From Ascidia mentula (taxonomy: Eukaryota > Chordata > Ascidiacea > Phlebobranchia > Ascidiidae): a DNA stretch of 64,000 nucleotides. The stretch is from contig OX387201.1 in NCBI GenBank assembly GCA_947561715.1, forward strand, positions 1,010,001 to 1,074,000, read 5' to 3'. A program made the translations under genes and the position numbers. Positions within the stretch are counted from its first letter, which is position 1; each line of letters starts with the position of its first letter. Shown here piece by piece: positions 12,901 to 27,900 of the stretch. The notes under the pieces are model-generated. The model did not search any database. It saw only the letters and a program-made list of their open reading frames with translations, and was not told the origin of the DNA.

Positions 12901-15900
12901 TTGTCAAGCATGACGTAGTTGTTGCTAGCGAGCGTGTCCTCTACGGCGTCGTTAAAGTTTGGATACCTGACCCTGGGGCAGTCGAGACCCGGGAAGAGAT
13001 CACTGATGAGACCGAGGAAGAGAGGAACGTCCTCGAAGATGAACTTGGGAAGATTCATGTCTCTCAGTGCTCTACACGGGAAAACATGAACTTGCTGAGT
13101 GTATATTGCTGTTCTTGCTGCTAGGTATTCTAATTGTAAAGAACTGTTCTTCTGGTATAAAGTTAAGAGATTTTTTTTTACAACCGACGTTTCGTCTAAC
13201 ATCCGGTGAGATCTCGTGACCTCACGTCAGAAGAACAGTTTTTAAACTTGCTGAGTGTTTCAAGGGAACTCAAACAAGAGTAACAGACGATCAGCGCAAG
13301 TATGAACATTAGTTTAAAACATAAATTCCAGTGTCGCGTATTCGCATCGTTAGTTTCTGTCTTGTTTAGAAAAACTTGGTGAGTGTTAATTTAATCGTTT
13401 TTATTTACAATAAAATCTTACGCTGTTACGGCACAAAACCTATATTTGCGAAGGAACTTTATACAGGTTTTATAATACATATATGCAAAAAGCTTTCAAA
13501 CAACCGTAGGTATAATTTTCAATAACTAACCGTCTTGAAGAATTCAAAAACTGACAATATATATATTGCTGAAATAACAGCACAATACCTTGGGTTTCAC
13601 TTTTGTAATGACTTCTTAGTTTTGAAAAAAAAGCATTGTCCATTGCAATGCGAAACTATACTATAGCATATAATGATGGAGCTACACCAACTGCGTCATT
13701 CAAACAGATGATGACATAAGTTCTTGTCGAAACATTTTTTCGTATGAAACATGACAATGTTAACGACAGTATGGGCCAGTCTCCTAATTCTTAGAAATAC
13801 TATAGCAATAATCACACAACTTACCTCATAAGCACAACCTCCTCATGCAAGTCAGGAGATCCTCTCTTCAGATCGCCTGCCATCACCAACACAGCCTTGA
13901 GGGCACGAAGACCAAAATCGTAGTGATGTTGTTTCGAAAGTTGCTCCTTGGCCAGTTTGTAAAGCACCGTCATTTTCTTGGCGAGCACTTTAGCTGTGAG
14001 GAAACCCTCTGAGAACAACATGATCTCGCAGATTTGCTGCAAGTCCGGAACGATGACGACAACAGGTCTGTGAAAAGAGAAAATGAATTTAAACTTAAAC
14101 CGCCTTAATCTGCCTTTAAAACGTCCAGGAACAAAAGTTTTTGCACCAAAACGGTGCATAAGACTTGGAATTAACTATAGTTTGAAAAACAAAGCCAAAG
14201 CTATAGCATGAGTAGCACCCTTTGAAAAACTAATTTAAAAAAGGCAATATAAATATTATATGCAGAAAAAAATCATTAAAAAACAAGTCTACATGATAAG
14301 CCACAATTATTATTTGCAGGGTTATTTACAATTGAAAACAAGCTTATGTACCTACGCTGTCGTAACACGGGCCCTGGTTCGTCGTATTCCCACTTAAATC
14401 GGTTTTACATCAGTAAGTTAATATCTAATACCTGAACAAGGCCTTTACACTCTCAGGCAACTCCGTCCTTCCAGCGTAACCCGGGTTCATTGTGATGAAG
14501 ATTCCCATCCTATCATCCAATGCAATCTCCGTCCCCTCAAACTGGAACCGCTTCAGATGATGCATCAGAGCGTTCCGGATCGTTTGCACCTGAGAGAAGA
14601 AGAGAAAACAGTGCGCTACAGACACGGATACATTGATATTTTTTATTTTTACTGTATAGGATCAAGCTAATGAGATAAAGAAATTTACTAAAGTAGGGAA
14701 TTGAAGGGAAAAAAATACTGTTGGGATAAAGTGATACGGTAAAGCTAATAACTGCGGCGAATTTCGCCCACTTGTGTTCATTGTATAATATTTTATCTGT
14801 AAGTTCCTGGCATAATATCAGATGGAAATGATAACTCTATGAATTATTTAATATAACTATTTTTTGTCCATTTTAACACAATCATTTTGGCAGAAAACAA
14901 CAACAAAAGCATGTGCGTTTTTATTGGTGTATCAATGGAAAGCAACCAAATCCAACATAAATTACCTGTGACGATACGACGGACAACACAGAGGCGTCGA
15001 TACGATTGAATTCATCGAAACAACCCCAAGCACCGCACTGAGCCAACCCTGAGAATATCTTCCCCACCGCCTGGAACGGAATGAACAGGTTCGCGTTAAC
15101 TTATAACACAAACATCAACCGTTGGTTAATATGACGTCACCTTAAAGTCCATTCCTTCGCCACAGTTTGTGACGACACAAAGAAGACCAAGGGCTTTGGC
15201 AAGATCCTTCACCGTTTCTGTTGTAAAGTAACGTTTAAAGATGAGGCAAGAATTTAAACAAAATTTCTGTGATTCTTGGATAAACAGACAGGATTAAATG
15301 GTGAAAACTTTCGTCAAAATTTCAAATATTCTTGAACATTTTCTGTCTTATAGCAGCATCAGAGCGATAATAAGAGTGTCCTTATAATAATACTTATTGT
15401 CACGTCATGAAAACACTGGGATCGATAAAATGTAATGAAACCTTCGCACTTGGCAGCTAGCGCTTACAACATCATATCCAAATTCACCTGTCTTTCCTGT
15501 ACCGGCCGGACCGGCGGGAGCTCCACCCAAATACATGGAAAGGGCTTGGGTCAGTGTGAGGTAAATCCTGTCGGTGAGAGGCGTGATGACAAGACGTCCA
15601 TTCAACCCCATGTATTCGTATCTGAAACAGATCAACACGTTCTTAATACTGGGGTCAGATTTGTGGGTGATCCATGGTAGTGAATAACAGAAAACGTCTC
15701 GATTAGGGCGCGAAGCAGAGCAGAAAATGAAACCGGCATCCTAATTGTATAGTAAGCCGTATCATTCCCGTGTTGATCTTTTCTTATGCTTCGGTACTTT
15801 GAGACAGACTGTTGTTTTTCTGTCCCAAAGCGCCAAGACTTGAACAAAAGTGCGATAGCTGAATTTAAAAGATTGAACAAAGAAATGGAATTTAAAAGAG

Positions 15901-18900
15901 ACGGATAAATATTATTTTTTGTAAGGTTTACACAACTTATTGATGAATATCCCGCTTTTGGTTTGGAATAAAAAAGTGGGTCAAATACACTACATTTAGC
16001 GTGTGCACTCACCCGTAACCGAATGTTCCGGTACACTGCTGAACTATGAGTTGATCCGGTTCCTTGCTCCAGTAGAATCGAAGTTGCGATTCCCATTCGA
16101 ATTCCTTCGCGTCCAGAATCGAATCCCGAACAAACGTATCGATGATGTCACGAGCGTGGACGTCAATGATCAACACTGGAATGGGGAAAATAGAATGGCT
16201 CAAGAGCAAAACAGGTGAAAGGTTGCAAAACTTTAAACCTGAACTAATTTTCGCAGATTCTTCCAAAACAACAGATGCAACGCAGTATATTATACAACAA
16301 GCGTACGGATTTAGCCTCCCCTGTACCTCCTAGATTTGCCAACCAGTGGTACTTAAACCATAGGTGGTAAGCAAAAACATTTATAAAATATAGAAATTAG
16401 AAATAGGGTTGGGAACAACTGCTGCTCTACATACAGGGAACCCCTGATTATGAACCACTGATCTCATTTGAGGGTAAATGATGGCTGATACCTGTGTTGA
16501 ATTTCTTTCTCTCGTTTTTGCTGAGGGGACTCTGAATTTTGGTGACGAGGGCATCAATCTGTCCGTGCATTTGGGTGGCGTAATTCTTCATACCGAGCTT
16601 GTCACCTTTACGGACCTGAGGGAAAGAAATTTAACTTCTTACTTTGCTGTTATACCTTGGCTATATGGACGCAATGGGTTCTTTCAAAGGCTTAAGTCCA
16701 ATTACTCGAAAACGCGGATTTGATCAAGTGTCAACAGAAGTATCCACTTTTACGTGAAAATATATAAAAATATACGTTGTGAAAGAAAACGTGAATATCT
16801 CAAATAGTTCTTACCTTCTGAAAGACGTCCTCGACCTCCCAAGTCCACCAGATCTGGTTTCCGGCCAAAACGACCATTCCCTGGTACGGTAACATCCAAT
16901 CAACTCGATTTCTTCAAAATAAGTGGTTTATTGAAACCGAAAATGGACTAGTGTTAAAATGGTCGAAATGTGATGAAATTAATGGAATGAAGATTTGTAC
17001 AAAGGAACAAATAGAATAACATAAAAATAAACCCAAACCTTTGAACTTATAACAAAACGTAAACTGTATTTCATTTCGGGACAAACAGTTCAAGCTTCAC
17101 GTCAGGACGTTTAATGTTCAAGGATTACTTACATATCTTTGCAGTAAGTGAAGACGGCCTCCTTGGTGATGAGGCGGTTGGTACTCCTCATCTCCTGGAG
17201 GACGCTCGTCATCCAATCCTCAACTCTTCCCTCAGCTGGGACGGTCTTGAAAAACTCCATCACCTGCGTGATGTTGGTGGTTGTTATGGCAACGACGTCT
17301 CATAACGACCCGAGCGAATGTTTTTACATTTCAGTTTTGGTTTAGTCAAAAGTGAGGTGGAAATAACTGCACAAGTCGAACATTCCAGCATTCTAAGCGA
17401 ATATCGTCCAAAAGTTGGGCAATTATTCACATTAATCATTAATAATACAATACTTTGCTACTACGTCATCACCTCTCCCTCGGCTGACGTCATTCCGGCT
17501 ACGATCCACTCCCCACTGACTCCCTCCTGGAAGCGGAGTTTGGAGATGTTGTCGTACATCTTGATGATGTGCTCCTGGACACAACGCGGATCGCTGCTTC
17601 CAAGGATGCTCAGGAGTTCGTCGTCCGAGATGAAGAAGAAACTGCAGTGGAATAGTTTTTCATGAAAACTACTTCACGATCACATGACATCGGTTGCGTG
17701 AGAAGTATCACACGACACCTAATACGATCATATGATATGGATTTAATGGGAAGTATTGTATTATTAATATGAGACAAAAAACATCCCATGAGCATATTTA
17801 CGGATGAGAGATCACATGAGCACGATGGATTTCATGTGAAAATTCATATGTGAATACCGCGGGAAGGCGTTTCTCTTCGAGTCCAAGTAGTCGTTGAGAG
17901 ACTTCTGACATCTCTCCAAGCCATCACTTAAACTCTGCAGATCCTGAAGTCTGTTCTGGGCGTGGCAAGCTTCCTTAATCTTTGGATTCTTGGCTGTTTC
18001 CTGCATGATCTTCTTGAAAAGTTTGTCAATGTTGTCGAACTTTTTCGCTTCCTCGGGGAGTTGCGACCTTGACAAAGTAAGTGGTTGGACATCGTCGTAA
18101 AACAAAATGCTGTGAGCTTTTCGGAAACTAGTGAAATCTATTTTTTAAATGTGTTTGAGTAAAAAATTTCAATCAAAAGCACACGAATCTGCCCGTGTTG
18201 ATTAGTGGTGGCGGTGGATTTTTATTCTAAAAGACTGCGTTTCCAAATTTCCAGTTTTTTAGTTTCCGTCACATCTTTTACCGAGAACGTGTTCTTCCAA
18301 TCCGTCAATAGCAGCAACATATACCCAACCTAACTACCTCCTCACCTGATATCACCACCGATGAAAATTGATTCAAGGTACATCCACTTCCTCTGTACAA
18401 CCATCCATATATCACAAACCTGTAAGGAAAAATATCAACAACTGTTGGCTAAACTTTCTTTGATTACGTAAAGAAGATTACACATATTGCTAACTTCAAA
18501 TAATAATTTATTTTAAATAATAAAACAAAAAAAACATCACAGATTTTCAACAAATAAAAATTTCGATAATGTTTCTATGGACCGACCTCTCCGATTAGGG
18601 AAAGCCCCTTCTCCCAGTTTTGCACCGACGCCAGGAAAGGTCCAACGAACCGTGACGCTGACATGCTCTGTAAGTTCATCGCGTTGTCGTCGAGTATCTG
18701 CATGACGTCATCCACGGAACCTGCACAGAAAGTCGTCAGACTATGGATATGGTGACTGTTGTAGCAGAAATAACGTGTGCAATGTATTGTGAATGTATAC
18801 AAGCCTGATTACAACCGATTTACGAAGAGACGCAATACCAATATGCACAAGCAAATCGTATTTATTTGTAGATTTTCTTATATATAGGCAATGAGTGTAT

Positions 18901-21900
18901 AATGAAATGACGATTACAAACCTAGAATAAATCCCCTGTCTTGTGTTCCTTTCACGTATTTGATAACGGCAAATTTCATCCCTTCCCAAGTCTCAACCAC
19001 CTTAACAACAATAATATGTAAAATGTATCAACAAATTTACAAGTTAGAACGTTTAAAGGTCATAACACTGTCAAGGAACCGAGAAACTTTGGTCAAATTT
19101 TAAGTTATACAAGGTAAGTCAGTCCACTAATATGACGATGGTGTTAATAAATAAAACATGTACAGTGTAAGTGTAGACAAGCTTTGAATGTGAAGTCTAT
19201 AATGCAGTGGTTTCACCCTATAGGGTTCGCGGTTATACCAGATTACTCCGTACCTCCCTTAGTCCTTTCTCGATGTTCAATTCCTTCACTGCTGCTGTTA
19301 CAATTTCTCCAATCGTGTCAGAGAAATTATGGAGTTGCATTGAGAAAAGGTTTTCCAGCGTAAACGTGTCCGGGTTCATGTCGAAATCTTTACCGGTTTT
19401 CGTCATCAATTCCTTCCAATGCCTGGAGTAAAGCAATGTATTTTCGTGAGGCCAAAATTTGTGTGGACACGACCAAATATATCAGGGCATTTAGGGTCAG
19501 TTATACTTTTATATTATTCACAAAACATCGGTTTGGAAGATCAGGCTAAGATGGGATTTGGGAAAATGAACCAATTTGTTCTTGTGTAATAAAATTGGGT
19601 TATCAGCATAGAATTAAATTAACCATTTCTGCAATGAAAAGTCCCCATCTAAACTGTCCTAATCCTATTGGTCCATAGTTGTAATATGGGTGCTACTTTT
19701 GCACACGGCACGTAAACGGTGTTAAACGACAACAAGAAACTTTTTCCCGTCCAACTGGGAGTAATTTTTCAGAATTACCTCTCACGCAAGGCTTCGTTTT
19801 TAAGATCGAGGAACAGCGGGATTGCTTCCTTAAATTCCCTCATTTTTGCATCAAGATGTTGTGCAGGTGGAAGAGCTTTTACTTGCTTCGGCATTTTCTT
19901 CAACTTCTTCGTGAATCCGTCGATTCCTTCTATCAGCTGTGATGGGAAACAGGTGTTAGAAAGTCCGGGGTAACTGTATTTACTTGATTATAAGCCGAAT
20001 GTGTAAGCCAAAATGTTTTTTATTCAACAACAGTGCCCATGTTAAACATAATGGAAAAACAAATCGATTGAATTTAGGAAACAAGCAATTTACCAAGTTG
20101 ACGTTGAGGTTTGCCCACAGGGTCTGTGCCCACTCTTCTCTGGCTGTTTTCTGTTCATCGTAAAGGGCGTAAATCTGTTCCAATCCTTTCATCTCGTTCT
20201 GAACTCGCAGAAGGTTCGGGTATGACGTAATCGTAAGATCGAATAACTTCTCGGCGTTCGTCAGTTCTTGTCTAGGGAGCAGGATTGGTAAACGTGGTAC
20301 ATGGCAAGGATGGCATTGGCACATGGCAAAGATAGTATAGGTACATGGCAATAATAACATTTTAACGTGGCTAGGACGGCGCTGGCATATGGCAAAGAAG
20401 GCATATTAACATGACAAGGACCGCACTAGTACATGGCAAAAACAGCATTGGTACATGACAAAGATGGCATTGGTACATGGCAAGGACGGCATTGGTACAT
20501 GGCAGACAAATTATATGTTTGCCTGAGCGTGGTCATAATACCGGCGACCATAATTCTCACCCGTTAAACTTTTGACAAAACAATGCAAGGTAAATTGTAC
20601 TTTTAAGACTTTACGTAAATAAACATTTACTATGGCGCTTGGATATTTCGTCTGAAGCCGACATTTGTCAATTTTAACAACAAATCTCTTTTAACGACAA
20701 ACACGACCAACCTTTCTCCTTCAAACTTGGACAAATCCTTGCGGAAATCCGTCAGAATTTTTAACCCGAGATCAAGATCTGAGCCAACAGCACCTGGACC
20801 GCCGTCCCTGAATTTATCCGCGAATTCCTCCAATTCCGTCTTGAAGGTGGAGATTTGCTCTTGCGTTATTTCGGTGAATTTTATTTTCACACCGGTCAGG
20901 CCCACGTCAATCATCTGATGAAGAATTGGTTGGATTTTAAAGCTTATTGTGGCAATACAAGATATGTACGTAGTGAGAATTTATTAAAATTGTCTGAATT
21001 CCGTCGCAACAGATGTTCTCATTGGATTTAGTTTAAAGCCCGAAATTTTGGTGAGGACCAAATATTATTTGGGTTTTAAGCAATTAAAGGTTTTTGTATA
21101 GACAAGCAAAGTGGAGTCAATCATATGAGTTATGTGAGCTGCAGACAGAAGACCAGTGTTTCCATCTGAAGATTTTTAGTTAAAAACATCGCCCCAACGG
21201 GCCATTTGGTGAAACCAAAGCTAATGAATCCTTATATTTAAGATAAGACTTGGCCTGTTTGGCCCCTTCCCGTAAAGCCTTTATGACGAAACAACGAGCA
21301 CAAGATACAAAAAGCTTCCACAGGGATAACTTACAGCGTTCAATAAAACAGAGTGGACTTACCTTAGAGTTGAGGAAGAGATCGTCCCAAGTTTGTTTAA
21401 TCGTTGCCACGAGCTCGGTTTCTTCATCTGTGCATTCTATCTTGTACATGGCTATGGTGCGATATCTGTTGAAATCACAACATGCTGAGGTGGTCAGAGA
21501 ATGACGTCAGCTGTGACGTGTTTGCAGCCCGTAGACATGCATGAAAATCAACGTCAATTTTTCGAATATAAAGTTTGTGAATTGAGAGCTGCAGACAGGT
21601 ATACACACTGTTCCAACATATACGGTCTCATCAGTGCAGCTGTTAACTTAGACCTTATAGATCGAAGCAATGCGCTGCGCACCACCGTCTGCAGCTCTCA
21701 TAGATTGTTATGGATCTTTTTCATATAAACGTCATGAATATTCACAAAATTATTTAATGCAGTGAACAAAAATGTAAGAAACACGTAATTTTGTACAAGA
21801 TATTTCCTAAGATACGAAACCTTTGTCTCGCGAAACCTTAGGTATCGTCACCATCAACTGTTGACGGCTGTGGGACGTAATACATTCCATACAATTACCA

Positions 21901-24900
21901 GGCTTATCATTCAAACCAATATGTACCGTTAGGGTTACAACAGTTCTTTTTAATGGGGTTCTTCAATTAAAATTCATTAAATCCGAACAACTGCCCCAAA
22001 TAATCCCAACCTTTCGGCGATGTCTGCAATTTTCATTTCAACGTCCAATGATATTTCCTTGATGTTGGCGATCACCCCAAGTACGAACTTAAGATCTTCC
22101 AGAGTATCCGGGGATTTCTGGACGTCCTTCGACATCTGATTCTGGATTGACGCGAAAATATTATTTTAATCAACAGTCATCTGTATGCATCGTTCTTATG
22201 TGAATAACACACTGGTCAACTTAGTCTTAAAATGGAAAAAAGTTTATGTTAATCTCATATTGAGATGTTTCGGTATGAATATGATTCTTAAAGATGGTTT
22301 TGGTCCTCTGTTACACAAATATGAATAGTTCTTGACTTAAAGAATGACCTAAACTTTGTGTAATATGTTTTGTGTAAAATTTTAATTGAACATGCGTCAA
22401 GGTTGTTTTTAAACGCTGTGTTTCACCAACTGTCCACCTCACAATTAGTTGCCTTTCTCCTCAGAAAACATATTTCACCATAAATAAAACATGACTAAAA
22501 CAGTAGCATTACCAGTTGGTCTCTCAAGGCGAAAAGATTTTCTTTGGTCGAATCGTTGAGGAGTTTCCCGAGTGATTGAACCCACATCAATGCGTGCTCC
22601 TTAACCGTCATCGCGAGAGGCATCAGGTTTAGGCGGATGCATTGCTCGTCCTAGATTGGGAAATACTGCAGCTGTCGTATTGTTATGGACGGGGATCTGG
22701 TTTACGTCACTAAGAATGCTTTTGCTTTTACATTCTTAATTATTTAAATAAAACAGAATGAGTCAAAGAATATAATTAGGTTAAGAAACTGCAGTTGTCG
22801 TATCACTATTGACACAAATAAAAAAGTTGCAACAGTAGAACAAGAATCTGTGTTCAAAAGTACTAAGACAAAATATTAATCATTGCCAACCGAAATTAAC
22901 CTTTATACTCATAAATAACCAAGCTGTTTTTTTTCAGGTTTAACCACTTACTAATATTGTTATAGTTAGGCAGAAAGTACAGAATGTATCTAGTAGATTT
23001 AATTTCATAATTCAACCAACCCTTGGCATGGCTTGGAGGAAAACATCCTCAGCTATCTTGCTGTAGAAAAGTAGTTTATCATCATAAGCAACGCACGATG
23101 GGTTTTTGGCGGCAAATTTTTCCATCACAATATTTCGTTCCAACTTCCACAAAGCTCTGTATCTCTTCCATTTCGCTATAGCGAAGAAAATGTAATAGTT
23201 ATTTCCTGGCACCAACACAGACTGAAAACTAAATACGGGCGATACGAATTTGAGTCAAACTTCCTGGTTAAACATGTTGTGCTTCGTGTTATTACAAGTC
23301 AGGTATAACAGTGTTTTTTTATCTGATAAATAGTGTTTATGGTGATCTGATAAAACTGTGTAACAGACGGAACGTTAGTATAACAAAATCTACGTTAATT
23401 TGTGGCAAATAGTCAGTTCCAAATTTTACTAGTCAACATCGAAACTAAACGCAAATAAAACAGAAAGTAAAGTTACTTTTAGCTCAAAACAAGGTTCTGT
23501 AAATCTAACTTTCCAAACCTTACATCTCGGTAACAGACCAGAATGATATACTGTACTTAACATTACGTATACTGCTACGATAAAAAAACATGATACAACC
23601 ACGCACGTTGTCCAAGAAACTTTGTGAGGGCGGAGAGAATTTTCTGCATATTCCCTGTGACTGTTCCGAATAATTCCCCGATGCGTGGGTTATGAGCAAC
23701 ATCTTGGAAGAAAGTGATGAGGACCGGTTCATCCTGTCCCTCTGCTAGCTGAGCGGGAGTCTCAAGACATGTTCCTGGGTTGGAACAATTGGTTTTGTGA
23801 CGAAATAATAGGATGGAAGGGTTTTTTTTGAGCCATCCGGTTTTAGAGACTAACGGTTAAGGCAACGTACAACACTTGTGGAATGTTTGAAGATTTGTTG
23901 CAATTAGTACGAGTGTGTTTAGCAAACACATCGTATACTAAAAGATCATGCGGAAGAAACAAAAATCATGCACGTAACATGCCTGCAATAGACTACATTT
24001 GTATCAAAATTTGCAAATTTTAACAATTAAATTGTGTAATTTACTGTCACAAACCAATCCGTGACGTCACAAACCTGCCATCCACCGAGTGAAGTGCTTC
24101 GTAGACTCGACGCAGTCTCTGACACACTGAACCGTGAGTTTGTAAACTTCGTTGCTAGGTGGGTGGAGGACGATTTCTGGTGTGGAGAGGATTGTTTCGA
24201 CTTGCATGAGTTGGATGCTGCCCACAACGGCTGTTAATGTAATGGAGGGAATTAAATATCTGCTGGGTATTTTCGCAATAATAAATTTATCTAAAAACGT
24301 CCCAAGGTAAATGTCACTATATTTCAATCATTCTGTCATCAAGTTATAGGAAAAGGGAATAAAGAAAAAGGATACACTGTTTTCAGTAATATTTACGATA
24401 ACGCAACAATAAAACAACAATAATCATCAGCACTGGATGTATATTCTGACAGCACCAATATATACAGAGTTATCTGTGGTTGAATAAATTATCTCACGTT
24501 CGTTGGAAACGAGTTAGACATTAACACTGACCGGAATTAAAGTTGGTGAGATTTCTCACAACCAGATCAGTCAAGGCTTCGTACATCTGACGTTCCCAAT
24601 GCTCGTAATACCTTCACATAACATGGAATTCAACGCCTATATATTTTTAATTACGAAAAAAATTCGTTGTGTACATTGTGATTACATATAAACTGACTAC
24701 TTCATACAATATTTACAAATTAGATTCCAAACAGTATTATTTGACCGAGAAGGCAAAACACAGTTCCACAGAACATGCGTGTTCTTCTGGAAACGTTTAC
24801 ACATAAAGCACAGATCTAGACTTTAATTGGTCTTGGTTTTATACTTTTAATACCTATAAATCCAAAAATAAACAATACGCATTCATATCAGGACGGCTCA

Positions 24901-27900
24901 TGCGGTCTTTCGTGACGAACTCTTATCTACAAGTTGTGCACCTGTGTAGCCTGTGGGATTTCCCTGTGTTGGTATGTGCGACCAAACCCTCCATCTTGGT
25001 GAGTAATGGACCGATAGCTCTGTATTTACGACCCAGAGACTCGAGGTCTTTGCTTCGTTCTTGTTCAATGTGCTCGAAGAATTCCTGCAAATGTACGTTG
25101 TGTTAAGATGTATGGGACGTATTGGTGGTCCTAGATGTTATCCGTTACACCATTAAGGGTCAACAGACAGAAGATTGTATATTGTTCAGCTGCTGTTGCA
25201 GGGTATAATGTGAATTTCAATATTACTGATCTTTTGCCATAAACCAATATTTTGTTACATTAATAAAAATCATGTTTTAGGGCCCAGCAGATAAAAGCGC
25301 CAAAATTTTGTTAAATTTTCAAGAATTTTGTCTCCTGTGTGTGAAGTAATTTGCCGTGATCAAAAAAGATCAAAACCAAGTTAACATCTTCATACCTTAA
25401 CACTGGGAAGGCCTCCGCCCACTTTAGCAGGAAGTCTCTTAAACAATTCGGCGTTCCTAATGGTCTGGATCCGGTTGTCGATGTCCTTTGCATTCTTCTG
25501 TATCTGATTAACGAGAGATTCGAACTTGCCCAACGCCACACCGCACCTTGTGATATAATCCTAAAAATAATGGGTAAACGTTTGGTTTGTGGCAGTACCA
25601 GCAGTGGTGTGGCATTGATTGGCCAAATACTAATGTCGGGGTCACCATTATTTGAGCCAATACCAGCAGTGGTGCGGCATTGATTGGGTAAATACTAGTG
25701 TCGCGGTCACCAATAATCCGTTTTTTGCTGTTTTGTGTCGCTTTTCATGTAACAGCACAAAAAAACAGGAAAGTATATAATTGCCCTGCTTTGCGTATAG
25801 CCTGCATGAATACTGGGTCACTTCTTAGACATTACCTGGATACCGAGAGAATTCCAGTTCAATCTTTTGTATCCCGGGCGTAAAATCCTTCTGACATCAC
25901 TAATGTGTTCTTCCAACAGTTGAGCCTGAAATAAGTGTCAATACAGTCGGAAATAGTCGAGCGGCAGCTTGTAGATTCAATAATTTAAAATGACAAGGCA
26001 TGATAAGTTCAGTAACGCATCATGCAACTCAAGATACTGGCGTATAGATTGCAACTATACGATTTGATTTTATAGAATCGACAATATTATTTGCCTGTTT
26101 CTTTGCTTTTGTTGCCTCTTGTTGCCATGGGCAATCAAACACAACAAAAAGTACAACAGTCAGTCGTATGCAGCCAAAAAAATCCCACCTCTGCAAGTTC
26201 AAGGGACGACAGCAAGGTGTGGTAACGCTTGAGCATTTTGATCAAACCGTTCACATAACCAAAGTACTTGTCCTCCTGCAAGGCCACATTACGGGCGAGG
26301 TCGGGAACGGAGAAACCGAGCTGTTCCATGTACTTGGTTTCAGTCATGATCTCTTGGAGCTCGGGTGCGAACTGGACGATGTATTGAATCCCACCGTTGG
26401 CTCGCGCGTCTGTTTATGACGTATACGTTTACGTAAAGACTCCGGGAGCGTTGGGTGCGTTAAACCCAGCCAAGCTGTTTTTGTTAAATTAGGACAGGTC
26501 GCGGGCCAGAAATTATCAAAAAGTTGGGGCCAGATTCAGCCCGTGGGGGCCAGTTTGCGTATGTCCGACTTTGTCCCTAATATTTTAAAAATATAACCTT
26601 TGCTTCAGACAGAAGTGTTTCAAGCTATTGGGTCTCATCAGTGCATTTGGCTGTCACTGTATATACGATGGAAATGATTTCAAAGCAACAAAACTCGAAC
26701 CTTTCTAATGTGCTCAGCTGTTTGTACGAGCGCAACAATCAGAGGTAATAGTAGACAACAAACCTGCGCTAAATATATCAATCACATCGTCACTCGATTC
26801 CACCACATCGATCTGAGCTGGGGTTTGTCCAGATGTGCTTCCAGCCCCAGGGGTGACGGGGGGTAGTACCCTTGCGAGGAGGTTACGCTTGAGTAAGCCC
26901 GGTAACACGTTGTCAACTTGATCTATCCACTGTTGGTAGCACGCATCCTCGAAATCCTTCATTTGTCTCGCTACATACAGGTACTTGGTTTTTGCCTGCA
27001 ACGGATAAAGGTTATTACAGTTGCTTGTATTGTAAAACACGATTTTTCGAAGGCCCTGTATGTGTATGATATACAAAGTTGGTCCACAACTACCTAATTA
27101 AAGAAAAAAATCCCATTGTTTTAACCTGCGATGACATAAAGGAATAACCAATTACTGGTTTTCGAAGAAGATTCACGTTTTAAATCGTTTAGGAAATGAT
27201 TTCTGAAATACAGAAAGCACAGAACACAAATACTTTCTGCACCAGTAATGGATTGTTATTAGTAGAAGTAAAGGCGCAAGTTGCTTCAATGCTACTAGAA
27301 AAATAAGAACGACAGTCTACTACAAAAAGTCAGCATAAACCACTAAATTTGACGAAACAAATAAACTTGTTAAGTCACAACCACTTACCGCTTTTCCCGA
27401 CTCGGATAACAGCATGTCTTCCACGGATTGGAATCGGATGATGGTGTGTTTCATCCTGTTGAAGAGGGATCTCTCCCAGGAGATTGCTCCTGCGGCGGGA
27501 GGCTGATTTTTAGTGAGAGGAGGATCGGACTTTCCTTGGACGAAGAGTTTGTGGATGATTTCCACCTGTAATAAAAGTTGGAACATTAAAGTTTGGGTTC
27601 TAGCAGAGGTCTATGCCTGTGGGTATTGCAAAGGCCGTCGCCAAGTTGCTGTGATGAGTCCTAATAGGTTAAAATAGTTGACTTGTCTGCACCTCATTTG
27701 AGGTATTATTGCGATTTTGAAGAATTGGAATGAACCATGCAATACGCAAATCCTTTAACACGAAAAAAACTTTGTAGTGTAGCAAAACATAGGGAATGCA
27801 TAAGGCACGGCTTTGGGTATGGTACTAACTATGAAAGTATGTAAAAATACCAACAAACAACGTTTTTGACGTCACCTCTTTCATGTATTGAGCGAGAATG

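Noticed and set aside
15632..16096. A 154-codon - strand open frame in the DNAH10 AAA1 region
   Set aside because: It is mostly an intron read-through in a frame different from the conserved exon; the true exon is 16013-16175 in another frame.
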